The notes beneath the pieces are model-generated. The model saw only the letters and a list, made by a program, of their open reading frames with translations, was not told the origin of the DNA and made no database searches. Both the position numbers and the translations under genes were made by a program. From Cohnella silvisoli (GTDB taxonomy: Bacteria > Bacillota > Bacilli > Paenibacillales > Paenibacillaceae), in assembly GCF_021190915.1 (NCBI RefSeq), contig NZ_JAIOAP010000017.1, positions 1 to 64,000 of the forward strand: 64,000 bases of DNA, written 5' to 3'. Below, piece by piece: positions 16,780 through 26,180 of this stretch. Every line of letters starts with the position of its first letter. Position 1 is the first letter of the stretch.

Positions 16780-17511
16780 TTACACCTCGACTTTCCTATC
16801 GATGATCCAAGCACTCAAATAAAACAGTCCGACGATAACGATTAAATGATGTAGATATTCCCCCGTATATACGAGTATAGGGTCTATCGAGAATGTCGGA
16901 AAATTCATTTCCAAGCTTCCCCATTGCGTTAATTGCTTGTATAGGTTAGAGGAATCGAATAGCGCGCCAATCCAGCTTGGTATGAGGACCGCTCCAAGAA
17001 GCGCTAACCAGGTCCAACGCCCGATTCTATTTTTAAGCGCATGGTATATGGACCATAGGAGTATCACCCAAACACCGATCATAATGGAGATCATCAAAAT
17101 ATGCAGGAAAATCAACACACCAGCCATCCAAGTATCCGTCCAATACGCTTCGATTAAATGGAACCTTGAAATAATCAACGATCCCGCCATCGAATATAGG
17201 ACAACTAAGGATACAACGCTCATGACAAGCCCATTCAATACTTTGCTGAGAAGTAAAGCTGAGGCCGATCGGGGATTGTGCAGCCAAAGGTGCAGTTGGT
17301 CAGTCTCTGTTCTCAAGCTGATAAACAGCATGGTCGGAAGATATAAAACATGAAATACAACAGCGACTGCCAAAGGTATAAATAGGTACAAATTATCGCC
17401 CGTATTTGCATCCACAAATAACGTCAGCAATAAAATCAAGATGTTAATGACAATCCCTACGAAAAAAACAGTTCTTGTTAACCGAAAATCCTTTTGTATA
17501 TAGCTGCCCAT
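16780..17511 (-). CDS. ABC transporter membrane protein (ABC-2-like)
   Basis: 243 residues with about six membrane helices and no ATP site. The N-terminus (YIQKDFRLTRTVFFVGIVINI) and the loop SLRTETDQLHLWLHNPRS resemble ABC-2 type permeases found with YtrA regulators. It is the first gene of the operon permease-GntR-ATPase-DUF4386-dehydrogenase and is likely the membrane half of that ABC transporter. The substrate is unknown. Confidence 0.75.
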   Translation of the reverse strand: MGSYIQKDFRLTRTVFFVGIVINILILLLTLFVDANTGDNLYLFIPLAVAVVFHVLYLPTMLFISLRTETDQLHLWLHNPRSASALLLSKVLNGLVMSVVSLVVLYSMAGSLIISRFHLIEAYWTDTWMAGVLIFLHILMISIMIGVWVILLWSIYHALKNRIGRWTWLALLGAVLIPSWIGALFDSSNLYKQLTQWGSLEMNFPTFSIDPILVYTGEYLHHLIVIVGLFYLSAWIIDRKVEV

Positions 17512-17559
17512 GCGGCCATTTCAATCTCCCCTTATGTTGAATTCAAACAGCGAATTATT

Positions 17560-17577
17560 GTACTAGTGTGATAGTAC
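17560..17577. promoter_or_regulatory. Palindromic operator of the GntR operon
   Basis: GTACTA (17560-17565) and TAGTAC (17572-17577), six bases apart, form a perfect palindrome about 50 bases upstream of the permease gene, next to a TACAAT box on the minus strand. Position and symmetry fit a YtrA-type dimer site. Confidence 0.55.
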
Positions 17578-17614
17578 ACTAACCCGTTAGTTCATGTCAA
17601 TGGGCATTAAAAAT

Positions 17615-17643
17615 AGGTCAACCAGAAGTTTCTGGCTGACCTA
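17615..17643 (-). terminator. Terminator after asd
   Basis: A long stem with one mismatch, TAGGTCAACCAGAA against TTCTGGCTGACCTA, followed on the minus strand by ATTTTTA. It ends the asd transcript 30 bases after the gene. Confidence 0.85.
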
Positions 17644-17675
17644 CAACCGTGATTATGGAGAAGACTTGTACTTCA

Positions 17676-18761
17676 TTACTTTGCTTGAATGTACCCTTCC
17701 GCTTTCAGCAATTCGGCGATCAGGACGGCCCCGCCTGCAGCTCCGCGCAGCGTATTATGCGAGAGTCCTACGAATTTATAATCGTATATCGAATCCTCGC
17801 GCAATCTCCCCGCCGATACTCCCATGCCTCGCTCGATATCGCGATCCAGCTTGGTCTGCGGTCTGTTCTCTTCTTCGAAATACGTGATGAACTGCTTGGG
17901 CGCGCTTGGCAGACCAAGCTCCTGCGGGCGACCTTTGAATTGACGCCAACGATCGAGAATTTCATCTTTCGAAGGTTTGTTCTCGAACGAGGCGAAGACA
18001 GTAGCTAGATGTCCGTCCAATACCGGAACGCGAATGCACTGCGTCGTAATTAAAGGCGCGCTTGCTTTAACGATTTGATTATTTACGATATTGCCCCATA
18101 TACGCAACGGCTCCTGCTCGCTCTTCTCTTCCTCGCCGCCGATATAGGGAATGACATTATCTAACATTTCAGGCCAATCAGCGAAGGTTTTGCCGGCGCC
18201 GGAAATCGCCTGGTAGGTCGAAGCGACCACTTTCGTTGGTTTGTAATCCAGCAATGCATGGAGTGCGGGCACGTAGCTCTGAATGGAACAGTTGGGCTTA
18301 ACGGCAATAAAGCCGGTCGAGGTTCCCAACCTCTTTCTTTGCGCTGCAATGACTTCGATATGCCCCGGATTCACTTCCGGAATGACCATCGGGATATCGG
18401 GCGTCCAGCGATGAGCCGAGTTATTCGAGATCACGGGCGTTCCCGTCTTGGCGTAGGCTTCCTCTAACGCTTGAATTTCATTTTTCTTCATATCTACCGC
18501 GCAAAAAATAAAATCGACGGAAGCGGCGACTTCTTCTACTTTCGACGCATCCTGGACGACGATCTTTTTCACATTTTCGGGAATCGGGCTAGACAATTTC
18601 CATCTGCCTTGCACGGATTCTTCGTAAGTTTTCCCAGCAGAGCCGGCACTAGCCGCGATAGCTGTTACCTTAAACCAGGGATGCTGATCCAGCAACTGAA
18701 CGAACCGCTGCCCAACCATACCCGTTCCTCCGACAATACCGACTTTAAGTTTTTCCGTCAT
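17676..18761 (-). CDS. asd: Aspartate-semialdehyde dehydrogenase
   Basis: 361 residues from the ATG at 18761 (MTEKLKVGIVGGTGMVG); a longer frame would run into the leader. It converts aspartyl phosphate to the semialdehyde, the branch point to lysine, threonine, methionine and cell-wall diaminopimelate. The NADP site is GGTGMVGQ, the catalytic Cys is in VKPNCSIQSYVPAL and the substrate site includes TYQAISGAGK. Length and the PNCSIQ motif fit the archaeal/fungal-like class of Asd, not the shorter Bacillus subtilis class. It is controlled by a T-box leader. Confidence 0.95.
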   Translation of the reverse strand: MTEKLKVGIVGGTGMVGQRFVQLLDQHPWFKVTAIAASAGSAGKTYEESVQGRWKLSSPIPENVKKIVVQDASKVEEVAASVDFIFCAVDMKKNEIQALEEAYAKTGTPVISNNSAHRWTPDIPMVIPEVNPGHIEVIAAQRKRLGTSTGFIAVKPNCSIQSYVPALHALLDYKPTKVVASTYQAISGAGKTFADWPEMLDNVIPYIGGEEEKSEQEPLRIWGNIVNNQIVKASAPLITTQCIRVPVLDGHLATVFASFENKPSKDEILDRWRQFKGRPQELGLPSAPKQFITYFEEENRPQTKLDRDIERGMGVSAGRLREDSIYDYKFVGLSHNTLRGAAGGAVLIAELLKAEGYIQAK

Positions 18762-18800
18762 CTGATATTCCAATCCTTTCGTTTTGTCGTTTCTGAGCAC

Positions 18801-19115
18801 AAAAAAATCCCACCCCCAAGACATAAGTCTCAGGGACGAGATTAATTACTCGCGGTACCACCCCAGATTCGCGAATAGGTCGCCATATTCGCCTCTTCAA
18901 GTACGGCATTAACAACAAGTAATGCTTATACTTTAGCTCTGTAACAGGAGCTCCTGACGCGCCACCCCCTCTTGAGGTTCCGACGCGCTGCTCTGAGGCT
19001 TTCTTCAATAAAGAATTCTTTGCTCCTTTTCAGCTGGCGGAGCTCTCTGCGAAAGAATTCATTTATTTACTCTTCTCTTCATCGCATTTGATTATTGCGA
19101 TTATATTATCAAATC
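18801..19115 (-). promoter_or_regulatory. T-box riboswitch leader of asd
   Basis: Read on the minus strand, the leader carries the conserved T-box GGGGTGGTACCGCG (about 18852-18865), the following CGTCCCT, and then a GC stem with a run of seven T (about 18801-18836): the standard antiterminator/terminator pair. Upstream, AGAGAG (about 19043-19048) fits the AG box of stem I. Uncharged tRNA binding would let transcription enter asd. I could not assign the specifier codon with confidence. Confidence 0.92.
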
Positions 19116-19151
19116 GCGGCGGCGCGGTAAAGCTTTCTTTTGAAAAAGTTT

Positions 19152-20570
19152 TTATTCGTTATTCTCCATCCATTGAAAATGGAAACTTCCCTTGCGGTCC
19201 AGCCGCTCGAACGTGTGCGCGCCGAAATAATCTCTCTGCGCTTGCAGCAAGTTAGCCGGTAGCCGTTCTGTGCGATAGCTGTCGTAGTAGGCGAGCGCGG
19301 ACGCGAACGCGGGCACCGGAATGCCGCGGGTTACGGCGATCGCGATCACCTTCCGCCAAGCTTCCTGGTAGCTCTTAACGATACCGCCGAAGTAATCATC
19401 GAGCAGCAAGTTTTTCAGCGCGGGATCGCGGTCGTACGCGTCCTTGATGTTTTGCAGGAATCCCGCGCGGATAATGCAGCCTCCGCGGAAGATCATCGCG
19501 ATGCCGCCGTAGTTCAAATTCCAACCGTACGCGTCGGACGCGGCTCTCATCTGCGCGAAGCCTTGTGCGTACGACGCGATTTTGCTGGCGTACAGCGCTT
19601 TGCGGACGGCTTCGACGAATTCCCGCGCATCTCCCTCATAGCCCGAAGCCGCAGGTCCGGTCAGCTTCTTGCTTGCGGCGACGCGCTCATCCTTCAGTGC
19701 GGAGATAAATCGGGAGAAGACGGATTCGGTGACGATAGACAGCGGAACGCCCAGGTCGAGCGCGCTTTGACTCGTCCATTTACCGGTTCCTTTTTGACCT
19801 GCCGAATCGAGGATGACGTCGACGATCGGTTTGCCCGTTTCCGGGTCCTTCTTCGAGAAAATATCGGCCGTTATTTCGATAAGATAGCTGTCCAGCTCGC
19901 CGTTGTTCCACTCGGCGAAGATGTCGTGAAGCTCGTCGCTACCTAATCCCAGCACGTCTTTCAGCAAATGATACGCCTCGCCGATGAGTTGCATATCGCC
20001 GTATTCGATGCCGTTATGCACCATTTTGACATAATGTCCGGCGCCGTCTTCTCCGATATAGGTTGAGCAAGGATCGCCGTTCACTTTGGCTGATATGGCG
20101 GTCAAGATCGGTTCCACAAGCTCATAGGCGTCCTTCTGCCCGCCCGGCATAATTGCAGGACCGTTCAGCGCTCCTTCTTCCCCACCCGATACGCCCGCTC
20201 CGATAAAGCGAAATCCTTGTGCCTGCAAATCTTTATTTCTTCTTTGCGTGTCGGGGAAATAGGCGTTTCCGCCATCGATAAGAATATCCCCTTGGCTAAG
20301 GTGTGGTACGAGTTGGTTAATCGTATCGTCCGTCGGTTGTCCCGCTTTGACCATAATCAATATTTTACGCGGCGTTTCGAGCGATTGGACGAATTGTTCG
20401 ACGCTGTAAGTGCCGACAAGGTTCTTTCCTTTCGCTTCCTCCAACAGTTCATCCGTTTTCTCCGGCGAACGATTAAATAAAGCTACGGAGAACCCTTTGC
20501 TTTCGATATTCAAGGCGAGGTTCTTGCCCATGACGGCCAAGCCGACCACGCCGATTTGCTGTTTGCTCAT
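19152..20570 (-). CDS. gndA: 6-phosphogluconate dehydrogenase, decarboxylating
   Basis: 472 residues, full length for the NADP-type enzyme that converts 6-phosphogluconate to ribulose 5-phosphate and CO2. The cofactor site is VVGLAVMGKNLALN with NRSPEKT (residues about 32-38), typical for NADP binding. GAGVSGGEEGALNGPAIMPGG and HNGIEYGDMQLIGEAY hold the substrate and catalytic Lys/Glu residues. Last gene of the zwf-tkt-tal-gnd unit; the asd leader follows directly. Confidence 0.96.
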   Translation of the reverse strand: MSKQQIGVVGLAVMGKNLALNIESKGFSVALFNRSPEKTDELLEEAKGKNLVGTYSVEQFVQSLETPRKILIMVKAGQPTDDTINQLVPHLSQGDILIDGGNAYFPDTQRRNKDLQAQGFRFIGAGVSGGEEGALNGPAIMPGGQKDAYELVEPILTAISAKVNGDPCSTYIGEDGAGHYVKMVHNGIEYGDMQLIGEAYHLLKDVLGLGSDELHDIFAEWNNGELDSYLIEITADIFSKKDPETGKPIVDVILDSAGQKGTGKWTSQSALDLGVPLSIVTESVFSRFISALKDERVAASKKLTGPAASGYEGDAREFVEAVRKALYASKIASYAQGFAQMRAASDAYGWNLNYGGIAMIFRGGCIIRAGFLQNIKDAYDRDPALKNLLLDDYFGGIVKSYQEAWRKVIAIAVTRGIPVPAFASALAYYDSYRTERLPANLLQAQRDYFGAHTFERLDRKGSFHFQWMENNE

Positions 20571-20605
20571 AGTAGGTTCCTCCTTTTCCTCTCCATCTTA
20601 TCTCT

Positions 20606-21271
20606 TTATTGAACTGCTTTTTTCCAATCGGCGGCGAATTTCTCCATCCCTTGATCCGTCAGCGGATGCTTGGAGATTTGTTCGATAACCGTGAATGGAA
20701 TCGTAGCGATGTGCGCGCCTGCCATTGCAACGCGTGTCACATGATCCGGGTGACGGACGGAAGCCGCGATTATTTGCGCTTCCAGATTGTGAATTCGGAA
20801 CAATTCGGCAATTTTAGTGACCAATAGAACGCCATCTTCCGAAATGTCATCTAAGCGGCCAAGAAACGGAGACACATAAGTAGCGCCTGCGCGAGCGGCC
20901 AAGAGCGCTTGGTTTACCGTGAAGATCAACGTGACGTTTGTTTTTACGCCTTTTTTAGTCAAGTAACGGCAAGCCGCTAAACCAGCCAGCGTCATGGGAA
21001 GCTTGATCGTGATGTTTTTGTCGTTATTATTGATCTTGATCAATTCATTCGCTTGCGCGATCATTTCTTCCGCCGTAACCGCATCAGGCGTTACTTCGGC
21101 GGATACCGATTCAACCTCGGGCACTTCCCGCAAGATTTCCGCGATTCGGTCTTCGAATTTAACCCCTTCCTTGGCTACCAAGGAAGGATTCGTCGTCACG
21201 CCGGACAAGATGCCGATTTCATAGGCTTTTTTGATGTCTGTCAAATTCGCTGTGTCGATAAAAAATTTCAT
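20606..21271 (-). CDS. fsa: Transaldolase (small TalC/Fsa type)
   Basis: 221 residues, the short class of transaldolase. It starts MKFFIDTANLTDIKKAYE, with GVTTNPSLVAKEG (residues about 24-36) and the Schiff-base lysine in ITIKLPMT (about 86-93). VSPFLGRLDD is also typical. It transfers a three-carbon unit in the non-oxidative pentose-phosphate branch; related proteins act as fructose 6-phosphate aldolase, which sequence alone does not exclude. It is placed between tkt and gnd, 35-40 bases from each. Confidence 0.92.
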   Translation of the reverse strand: MKFFIDTANLTDIKKAYEIGILSGVTTNPSLVAKEGVKFEDRIAEILREVPEVESVSAEVTPDAVTAEEMIAQANELIKINNNDKNITIKLPMTLAGLAACRYLTKKGVKTNVTLIFTVNQALLAARAGATYVSPFLGRLDDISEDGVLLVTKIAELFRIHNLEAQIIAASVRHPDHVTRVAMAGAHIATIPFTVIEQISKHPLTDQGMEKFAADWKKAVQ

Positions 21272-21311
21272 AGTTTATTACCTCCGATATTTAATATAGT
21301 TAAATAACAAG

Positions 21312-23306
21312 TTATTTCAGTAATTCTTTCGTTAAGCGAACGACGTTATCGACTGTAAAACCGAAGTAAGCCATGACCTCACTGCCCGGTCCCGAAGCGC
21401 CGAACGTATCGATCGACAACACTTTCCCGCCTAGTCCCGTATAGCGTTCCCAACCTAACGAAATACCGGCTTCAATGGCGATCCGCTTCGACACGGAATC
21501 AGGCAGAACGCTATTCTTATAGGCTTCGGGTTGACGATCAAACAGCTCTCTACTCGGCATGGCAACGACTCGAACGGAAATGTTATCCCGCTCAAGTTCC
21601 GCTTTGGCGTTCACGGCCAGGGAAACTTCCGAACCGGTACCGATCAGAATGACGTCCGGTTGATTATTCGTTTCCGTCAGGACGTATGCTCCCTTGGAGA
21701 TATCTTCACTATTGGCTTTGGTCGTCTCATATATCGGCAGATTCTGTCTGCTCAGCACCAGGGCTATAGGACCTTCCTTTTGCTGCAACGCATACGCCCA
21801 TGCACTTGCCGTTTCGTTGGCATCGGTCGGCCTAATCACCGTAAGACCCGGGATGGTACGCAGCGCAGCCAAGTGCTCAACTGGCTCATGCGTTGGTCCG
21901 TCTTCCCCGACGGCAATGGAATCGTGGGTAAATACATAAATGACGGGCAGCTTTTGCAGCGCGGCCAAACGGATGGACGGGCGCAAGTAATCGCTGAATA
22001 CGAAGAACGTGCTTACGAAAGGTTTGACGCCTCCATGCAGCGCCATGCCGTTGCCGGCTGCGCCCATCGCATGCTCGCGGACGCCGAAGTAAATATTGCG
22101 TCCGGAGTAGGATTGTACGGCGAACGTTTGCTCGCCTTTGATATCCGTCATCGTCGAATGCGATAAATCCGCGCTGCCTCCGAAAATAGAAGGAACGATT
22201 TTCACGTAATGATTTATCGCTTCGCCGCTCGCTACGCGAGTTGAAATGGTTTTGGAAGCGTCAAACGTAAGGATATCATCGGCTGCAATCGATACAGACC
22301 CGTCGATGACTTGCGCTAGCTCCTTGCCTTGCGAAGGATATTGCGTCGTGTACGAAACGAGAAGATTGTTCCATTCTTCTTCTTTGGCCGCGCCTTTCCG
22401 TTTAAGATGCTCAAAATGCGCTTTGACTTGCTCCGGAACGGTGAACTCTTCCTCATAGTGCCAGCCGTATACTTGCTTGGTTGCCTTAGCCTCTTCTTTG
22501 CCGAGCGGATTTCCGTGTACTTTGTTCGTTCCCGCTGCCTTGCTGCCGTAACCGATAATCGTGCGAACCTCGATGAGTGTCGGCTGCGAATCGTTTCGCT
22601 TGGCTGCTGCGATCGCTTCGGAGATACACACAATGTCATTGCCGTCTTCAACCCGTAAATATTGCCAATTCGCCGATTCCGCTCTCTTTTGCATATTTTC
22701 CCCGAAGGAAAGGTTAAGCTCTCCGTCGAGCGAGATGTCGTTGGAATCATACAGCACGATTAATTTGCCAAGCTTCATATGACCCGCCATGGACATCGCT
22801 TCGTAAGAGATCCCTTCCATCAAACAGCCGTCCCCGACAAGCGCATACGTATGATGATCGACAACCGGGAAACCGTCTTGATTGTATTTCGAAGCGAGAT
22901 GAGCTTCGGCCATCGCCATCCCGACCGCCATCGCCATCCCTTGTCCCAAAGGTCCCGTTGTTGCATCCACGCCATCCGTGTGCCCGTATTCGGGATGTCC
23001 AGGAGTCAGGCTGTTCAGCTTGCGAAAATGTTTCAAATCATCGACCGACACTCGATAACCGGACAAATGCAGAAGGCTGTAAAGCAAAGCCGAGCCATGG
23101 CCAGCCGACAGAACGAAGCGATCGCGATTGAACCACTTCGCGTTGCCGGGATTATGATTCAAATGAGCGGACCAAAGGGCGTAAGCCATTGGAGCGGCGC
23201 CCATCGGCAATCCCGGGTGACCGGAATTGGCGCTGTTGATGGCATCGATGGACAACGTTCGGATCGTATCGATCGCTAATTGATCAATGGTTTGCGTTGT
23301 AAGCAT
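21312..23306 (-). CDS. tkt: Transketolase
   Basis: 664 residues from ATG 23306 (MLTTQTIDQLAIDTIRTLSI), behind AAGGAG; this overlaps the end of zwf by 23 bases. A longer frame in the zwf region is spurious. Thiamine diphosphate site GDGCLMEGISYEA with Asn following, GHPGLPMGAAPMAY, and the catalytic HDSIAVGEDGPTHEP are all present. It moves two-carbon units between sugar phosphates. Translational coupling to zwf is likely. Confidence 0.96.
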   Translation of the reverse strand: MLTTQTIDQLAIDTIRTLSIDAINSANSGHPGLPMGAAPMAYALWSAHLNHNPGNAKWFNRDRFVLSAGHGSALLYSLLHLSGYRVSVDDLKHFRKLNSLTPGHPEYGHTDGVDATTGPLGQGMAMAVGMAMAEAHLASKYNQDGFPVVDHHTYALVGDGCLMEGISYEAMSMAGHMKLGKLIVLYDSNDISLDGELNLSFGENMQKRAESANWQYLRVEDGNDIVCISEAIAAAKRNDSQPTLIEVRTIIGYGSKAAGTNKVHGNPLGKEEAKATKQVYGWHYEEEFTVPEQVKAHFEHLKRKGAAKEEEWNNLLVSYTTQYPSQGKELAQVIDGSVSIAADDILTFDASKTISTRVASGEAINHYVKIVPSIFGGSADLSHSTMTDIKGEQTFAVQSYSGRNIYFGVREHAMGAAGNGMALHGGVKPFVSTFFVFSDYLRPSIRLAALQKLPVIYVFTHDSIAVGEDGPTHEPVEHLAALRTIPGLTVIRPTDANETASAWAYALQQKEGPIALVLSRQNLPIYETTKANSEDISKGAYVLTETNNQPDVILIGTGSEVSLAVNAKAELERDNISVRVVAMPSRELFDRQPEAYKNSVLPDSVSKRIAIEAGISLGWERYTGLGGKVLSIDTFGASGPGSEVMAYFGFTVDNVVRLTKELLK

Positions 23307-24810
23307 ATTGTACTCCTTCGCTGATATCGGTATTTTGTTCAGGCTTGGAATCGAACCACCAATGGAAGCCGTCGTTCGCGAGGAGCGCATCGGATTCGGC
23401 AGGTCCGTAAGTACCCGCTGCGTACGAATGAAGAGGAACCAAGTTCTCTTCGAATGCGTCCAGGATAGGTTGAACCCATTGCCAAGACAATTCAACCTCG
23501 TCCCAATGCGCGAAAAACGTAGAGTTTCCGGTTAATGCATCGTAAATCAAATTCTCGTAAGCTTCGGGAGAATTTTGTTCGCTCGCATGAAGATCAATGT
23601 GGCTGGGCTTGAAACCCCCTTTATGCCCAGGATCTTTAGCATTGAGTTGCAGCGTAATGCCTTCATTAGGCCCGATATCGATGACTAGGAGATTAGGCGC
23701 TATGTGATCATCGTTGTTCGTCGACACCTGCTTCAACGGATCTTTGAACTCGACCACGATTCTCGTGGATTTGTCTTTCATTCTTTTGCCTGTTCGGATA
23801 TAAAAAGGAACTCCCCGCCAATAGCTATTATCGATCTGTAATTTGGCGGCAATAAACGTATCGTTCATCGAGTCGGGAGCGATACCCGGTTCGGAAGCAT
23901 AGCCGACAACCGGCTTTCCTTGGATGGTTCCTTCTTGGTACTGCCCGCGAATAACGCTGGCGATAACATCCTCTTTTTGCAACACCTCGAGGGATTCCAT
24001 CACCTTTTTCTTCTTAAAACGCACTTCCTCTGAGGTACTATCGTGTGGAAGATGAATTGCCGCCATCATCATCAATTGCAGCATATGGTTCTGGAACATG
24101 TCTCTCACGGCGCCGACATGATCGTAATAACCCGCTCTCTCTTCGACTCCGACCGATTCATTCGCCGTAATCTGCACGTTGGCAATGTAACGATTGGTCC
24201 ATAAGGCTTGAATGACCGGATTTGCCTGCTGTAAAGACTCCAACCTCTGCACCATCGGCTTGCCGAGATAATGATCGATTCGGAAAATTTCTTCCTCCGC
24301 GAAAGCTTTGCTCAATTTCCGATTGAGGTCCCGGGCCGATTGCAAGTCATGTCCGAAAGGTTTCTCGATCACGAGACGTTTCCAGCCGTTCGTTGATCCC
24401 AGTCCGCTATCCTGGATGTTGGCTGCGATTGTTTCGAAATATTCAGGTCCGACGGATAAATAAAAAAGGCGGTTCTGCGGAATACGAAGTTCATCTTCCC
24501 GACTTTCGGTCAACTTCAACAGTTTAAGATAATCGTCTTTACGGCCTATATCGAGAACGCTGTACCGGAAAACGCGCAAGAAATCTTTTAACGATCCGGC
24601 ATCCTTCGCTTCGCGCCTGGAAAACTGACGTAGAGATTGCTCGACATTAGCCTGAAAAGATTCATCGGACCATTCTCTTCTTCCGAGGCCGATCAATGAG
24701 AATGCTTGCGGCAGCTTTCCATCGACGAACAAATTATATAGGGCAGGGTAGATTTTTCTTTTGGCTAAATCCCCTGTCGCCCCGAACAAAATAAAAGTAG
24801 TTGGCTCCAT
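23284..24810 (-). CDS. zwf: Glucose-6-phosphate 1-dehydrogenase
   Basis: 508 residues. NADP site FGATGDLAKRKIYP (residues about 9-22), the active-site sequence RIDHYLGK (about 177-184) and EKPFGHD are intact. It commits glucose 6-phosphate to the oxidative pentose-phosphate pathway and supplies NADPH. First gene of the leftward operon zwf-tkt-tal-gnd, with a TATAAT-like box around 24869-24875 in the gap to the divergent LysR gene. Confidence 0.96.
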   Translation of the reverse strand: MEPTTFILFGATGDLAKRKIYPALYNLFVDGKLPQAFSLIGLGRREWSDESFQANVEQSLRQFSRREAKDAGSLKDFLRVFRYSVLDIGRKDDYLKLLKLTESREDELRIPQNRLFYLSVGPEYFETIAANIQDSGLGSTNGWKRLVIEKPFGHDLQSARDLNRKLSKAFAEEEIFRIDHYLGKPMVQRLESLQQANPVIQALWTNRYIANVQITANESVGVEERAGYYDHVGAVRDMFQNHMLQLMMMAAIHLPHDSTSEEVRFKKKKVMESLEVLQKEDVIASVIRGQYQEGTIQGKPVVGYASEPGIAPDSMNDTFIAAKLQIDNSYWRGVPFYIRTGKRMKDKSTRIVVEFKDPLKQVSTNNDDHIAPNLLVIDIGPNEGITLQLNAKDPGHKGGFKPSHIDLHASEQNSPEAYENLIYDALTGNSTFFAHWDEVELSWQWVQPILDAFEENLVPLHSYAAGTYGPAESDALLANDGFHWWFDSKPEQNTDISEGVQYAYNANH

Positions 24811-24931
24811 CTTCCTTCTCCTTCCGGAAGAGCACGTTATAGCTCTGGTTTCTTTTTCATAGTTTCACTATAATACGAATATAAGCCATACAAGTAATTA
24901 ATATATTTTACAGGAGCTATAGATCACGTCT

Positions 24932-25810
24932 ATGATCAATAACTACGAATTGTACAAAGTATTTTATTGGGCAGCGAAAACCGGCAGCTTGACTCAGGCC
25001 GCTAAGACCTTGTACCTCACGCAACCGAGCGTCAGCCACGCCATCAAACAGCTTGAAGACAGCTTTGGTCTCATTTTGTTTTATCGGAATTCCAAAGGCG
25101 TCGAGCTAACACAAGAAGGCGCCGTTCTGTATTCCTATATCGAGAAGTCTCAGATCTTAATTTCGTTGGCCGAAGAGAAAATGGCCGCGCTTAAAAACTT
25201 GGACAACGGCGAGCTGCGGATTGGCGGAAGCGACTCGTTGTTCAAGCATTATGTGCTTCCGTATTTGGAAGATTTTCATGAGAAGCACCCCGGCATCAAA
25301 CTGCATCTGAATCACGGAACGACTCCGGAAGTCATTTCTTTCTTAAAAGAAGGCAGAATCGACCTAGGCGTCGTCCGCATGCCGATCGTCGATTCCCAAC
25401 TTGAAGTGAGGGAGAGTTTCCAGTTGCAGGATTGTTTTGTAGCGGGGGCCCGATACGCCGAGCTTAAGGATATGGTGCTCTCGCTGGAAATGCTCCTCAA
25501 GTACCCCATCATCCTATTCTCCCGGAATAGCCGGGCCCGAATGGCGATAACGGAAATCTTTCAAAGCTATGGCTATACGATCAAACCGGAAATCGAGGTT
25601 GGTAGCGTGGATCTTCTCATTGAGTTTGCGCGAAGGGGGCTCGGTATCTCTTACGTGACCAGGGAGTTCGTTTCCAAAGAGCTGGAAGAGGGTTCTCTCT
25701 TCGAGATTCAATTAGACGTGCCGCTGCCTCCTTCTCACGTGGGGATTATGACGATGAGAAATATGCCGCTCACCAGCGCGGCAAGCAGATTTATTGAATT
25801 GGTTCGTTGA
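24932..25810 (+). CDS. LysR-family regulator divergent from zwf
   Basis: 292 residues. The N-terminal helix-turn-helix (YWAAKTGSLTQAAKTLYLTQPSVSHAIKQLE, about residues 12-42) and the effector domain (LRIGGSDSLFKHYVLPYL onward) are standard for the family. It starts at ATG 24932 behind AGGAG. LysR regulators usually control the divergent operon through the shared gap, so the pentose-phosphate genes are the obvious target. The ligand is unknown. Confidence 0.9.
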   Translation: MINNYELYKVFYWAAKTGSLTQAAKTLYLTQPSVSHAIKQLEDSFGLILFYRNSKGVELTQEGAVLYSYIEKSQILISLAEEKMAALKNLDNGELRIGGSDSLFKHYVLPYLEDFHEKHPGIKLHLNHGTTPEVISFLKEGRIDLGVVRMPIVDSQLEVRESFQLQDCFVAGARYAELKDMVLSLEMLLKYPIILFSRNSRARMAITEIFQSYGYTIKPEIEVGSVDLLIEFARRGLGISYVTREFVSKELEEGSLFEIQLDVPLPPSHVGIMTMRNMPLTSAASRFIELVR

Positions 25811-26180
25811 ATCTTTCCGTAAGTAACTCTGGGGGTTGACCGGTCCGACATTCCTTTTCATGCCTGCGGCTTTACGCGAAAAGGTACCATTATCCCTCCG
25901 CATCAGAAGGAGATTAGGCCCCCCGCAGCCTCCCCTACCTCCTTTCCGCGAAATTTACCAGTATTCATATCCGCTGATTGCAACTCCCCACTCAAGTCAT
26001 GACATTCGAAATTCCGCTTATTGCCAACTCACTGCTGAAGCATGGGGATAATGGTACGATTTCCCCGATATGGCACGGAAATTAGGGGCTTAGTCCCCAA
26101 CGGAACCGTTCTTGACCGCCCGCGGAATCGTCCCCGGAACCTTCCATCGCGGGAAGGATGCGGGTGATGATCGTACCGTT
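25811..26180. other. Convergent gap with nested inverted repeats
   Basis: No supported gene in this 370-base stretch. GGTACGAT (26053-26060) and ATCGTACC (26170-26177) are perfect 8-bp arms enclosing smaller hairpins GGGG-CCCC (26085-26098) and CCTTCC-GGGAAGG (26140-26157). No T-runs follow, so neither is a typical terminator. Confidence 0.4.

Noticed and set aside
21531..22166. 211-codon open frame antisense to tkt
   Set aside because: Shadow of a conserved gene; Arg/His/Gln-rich translation typical of antisense frames.
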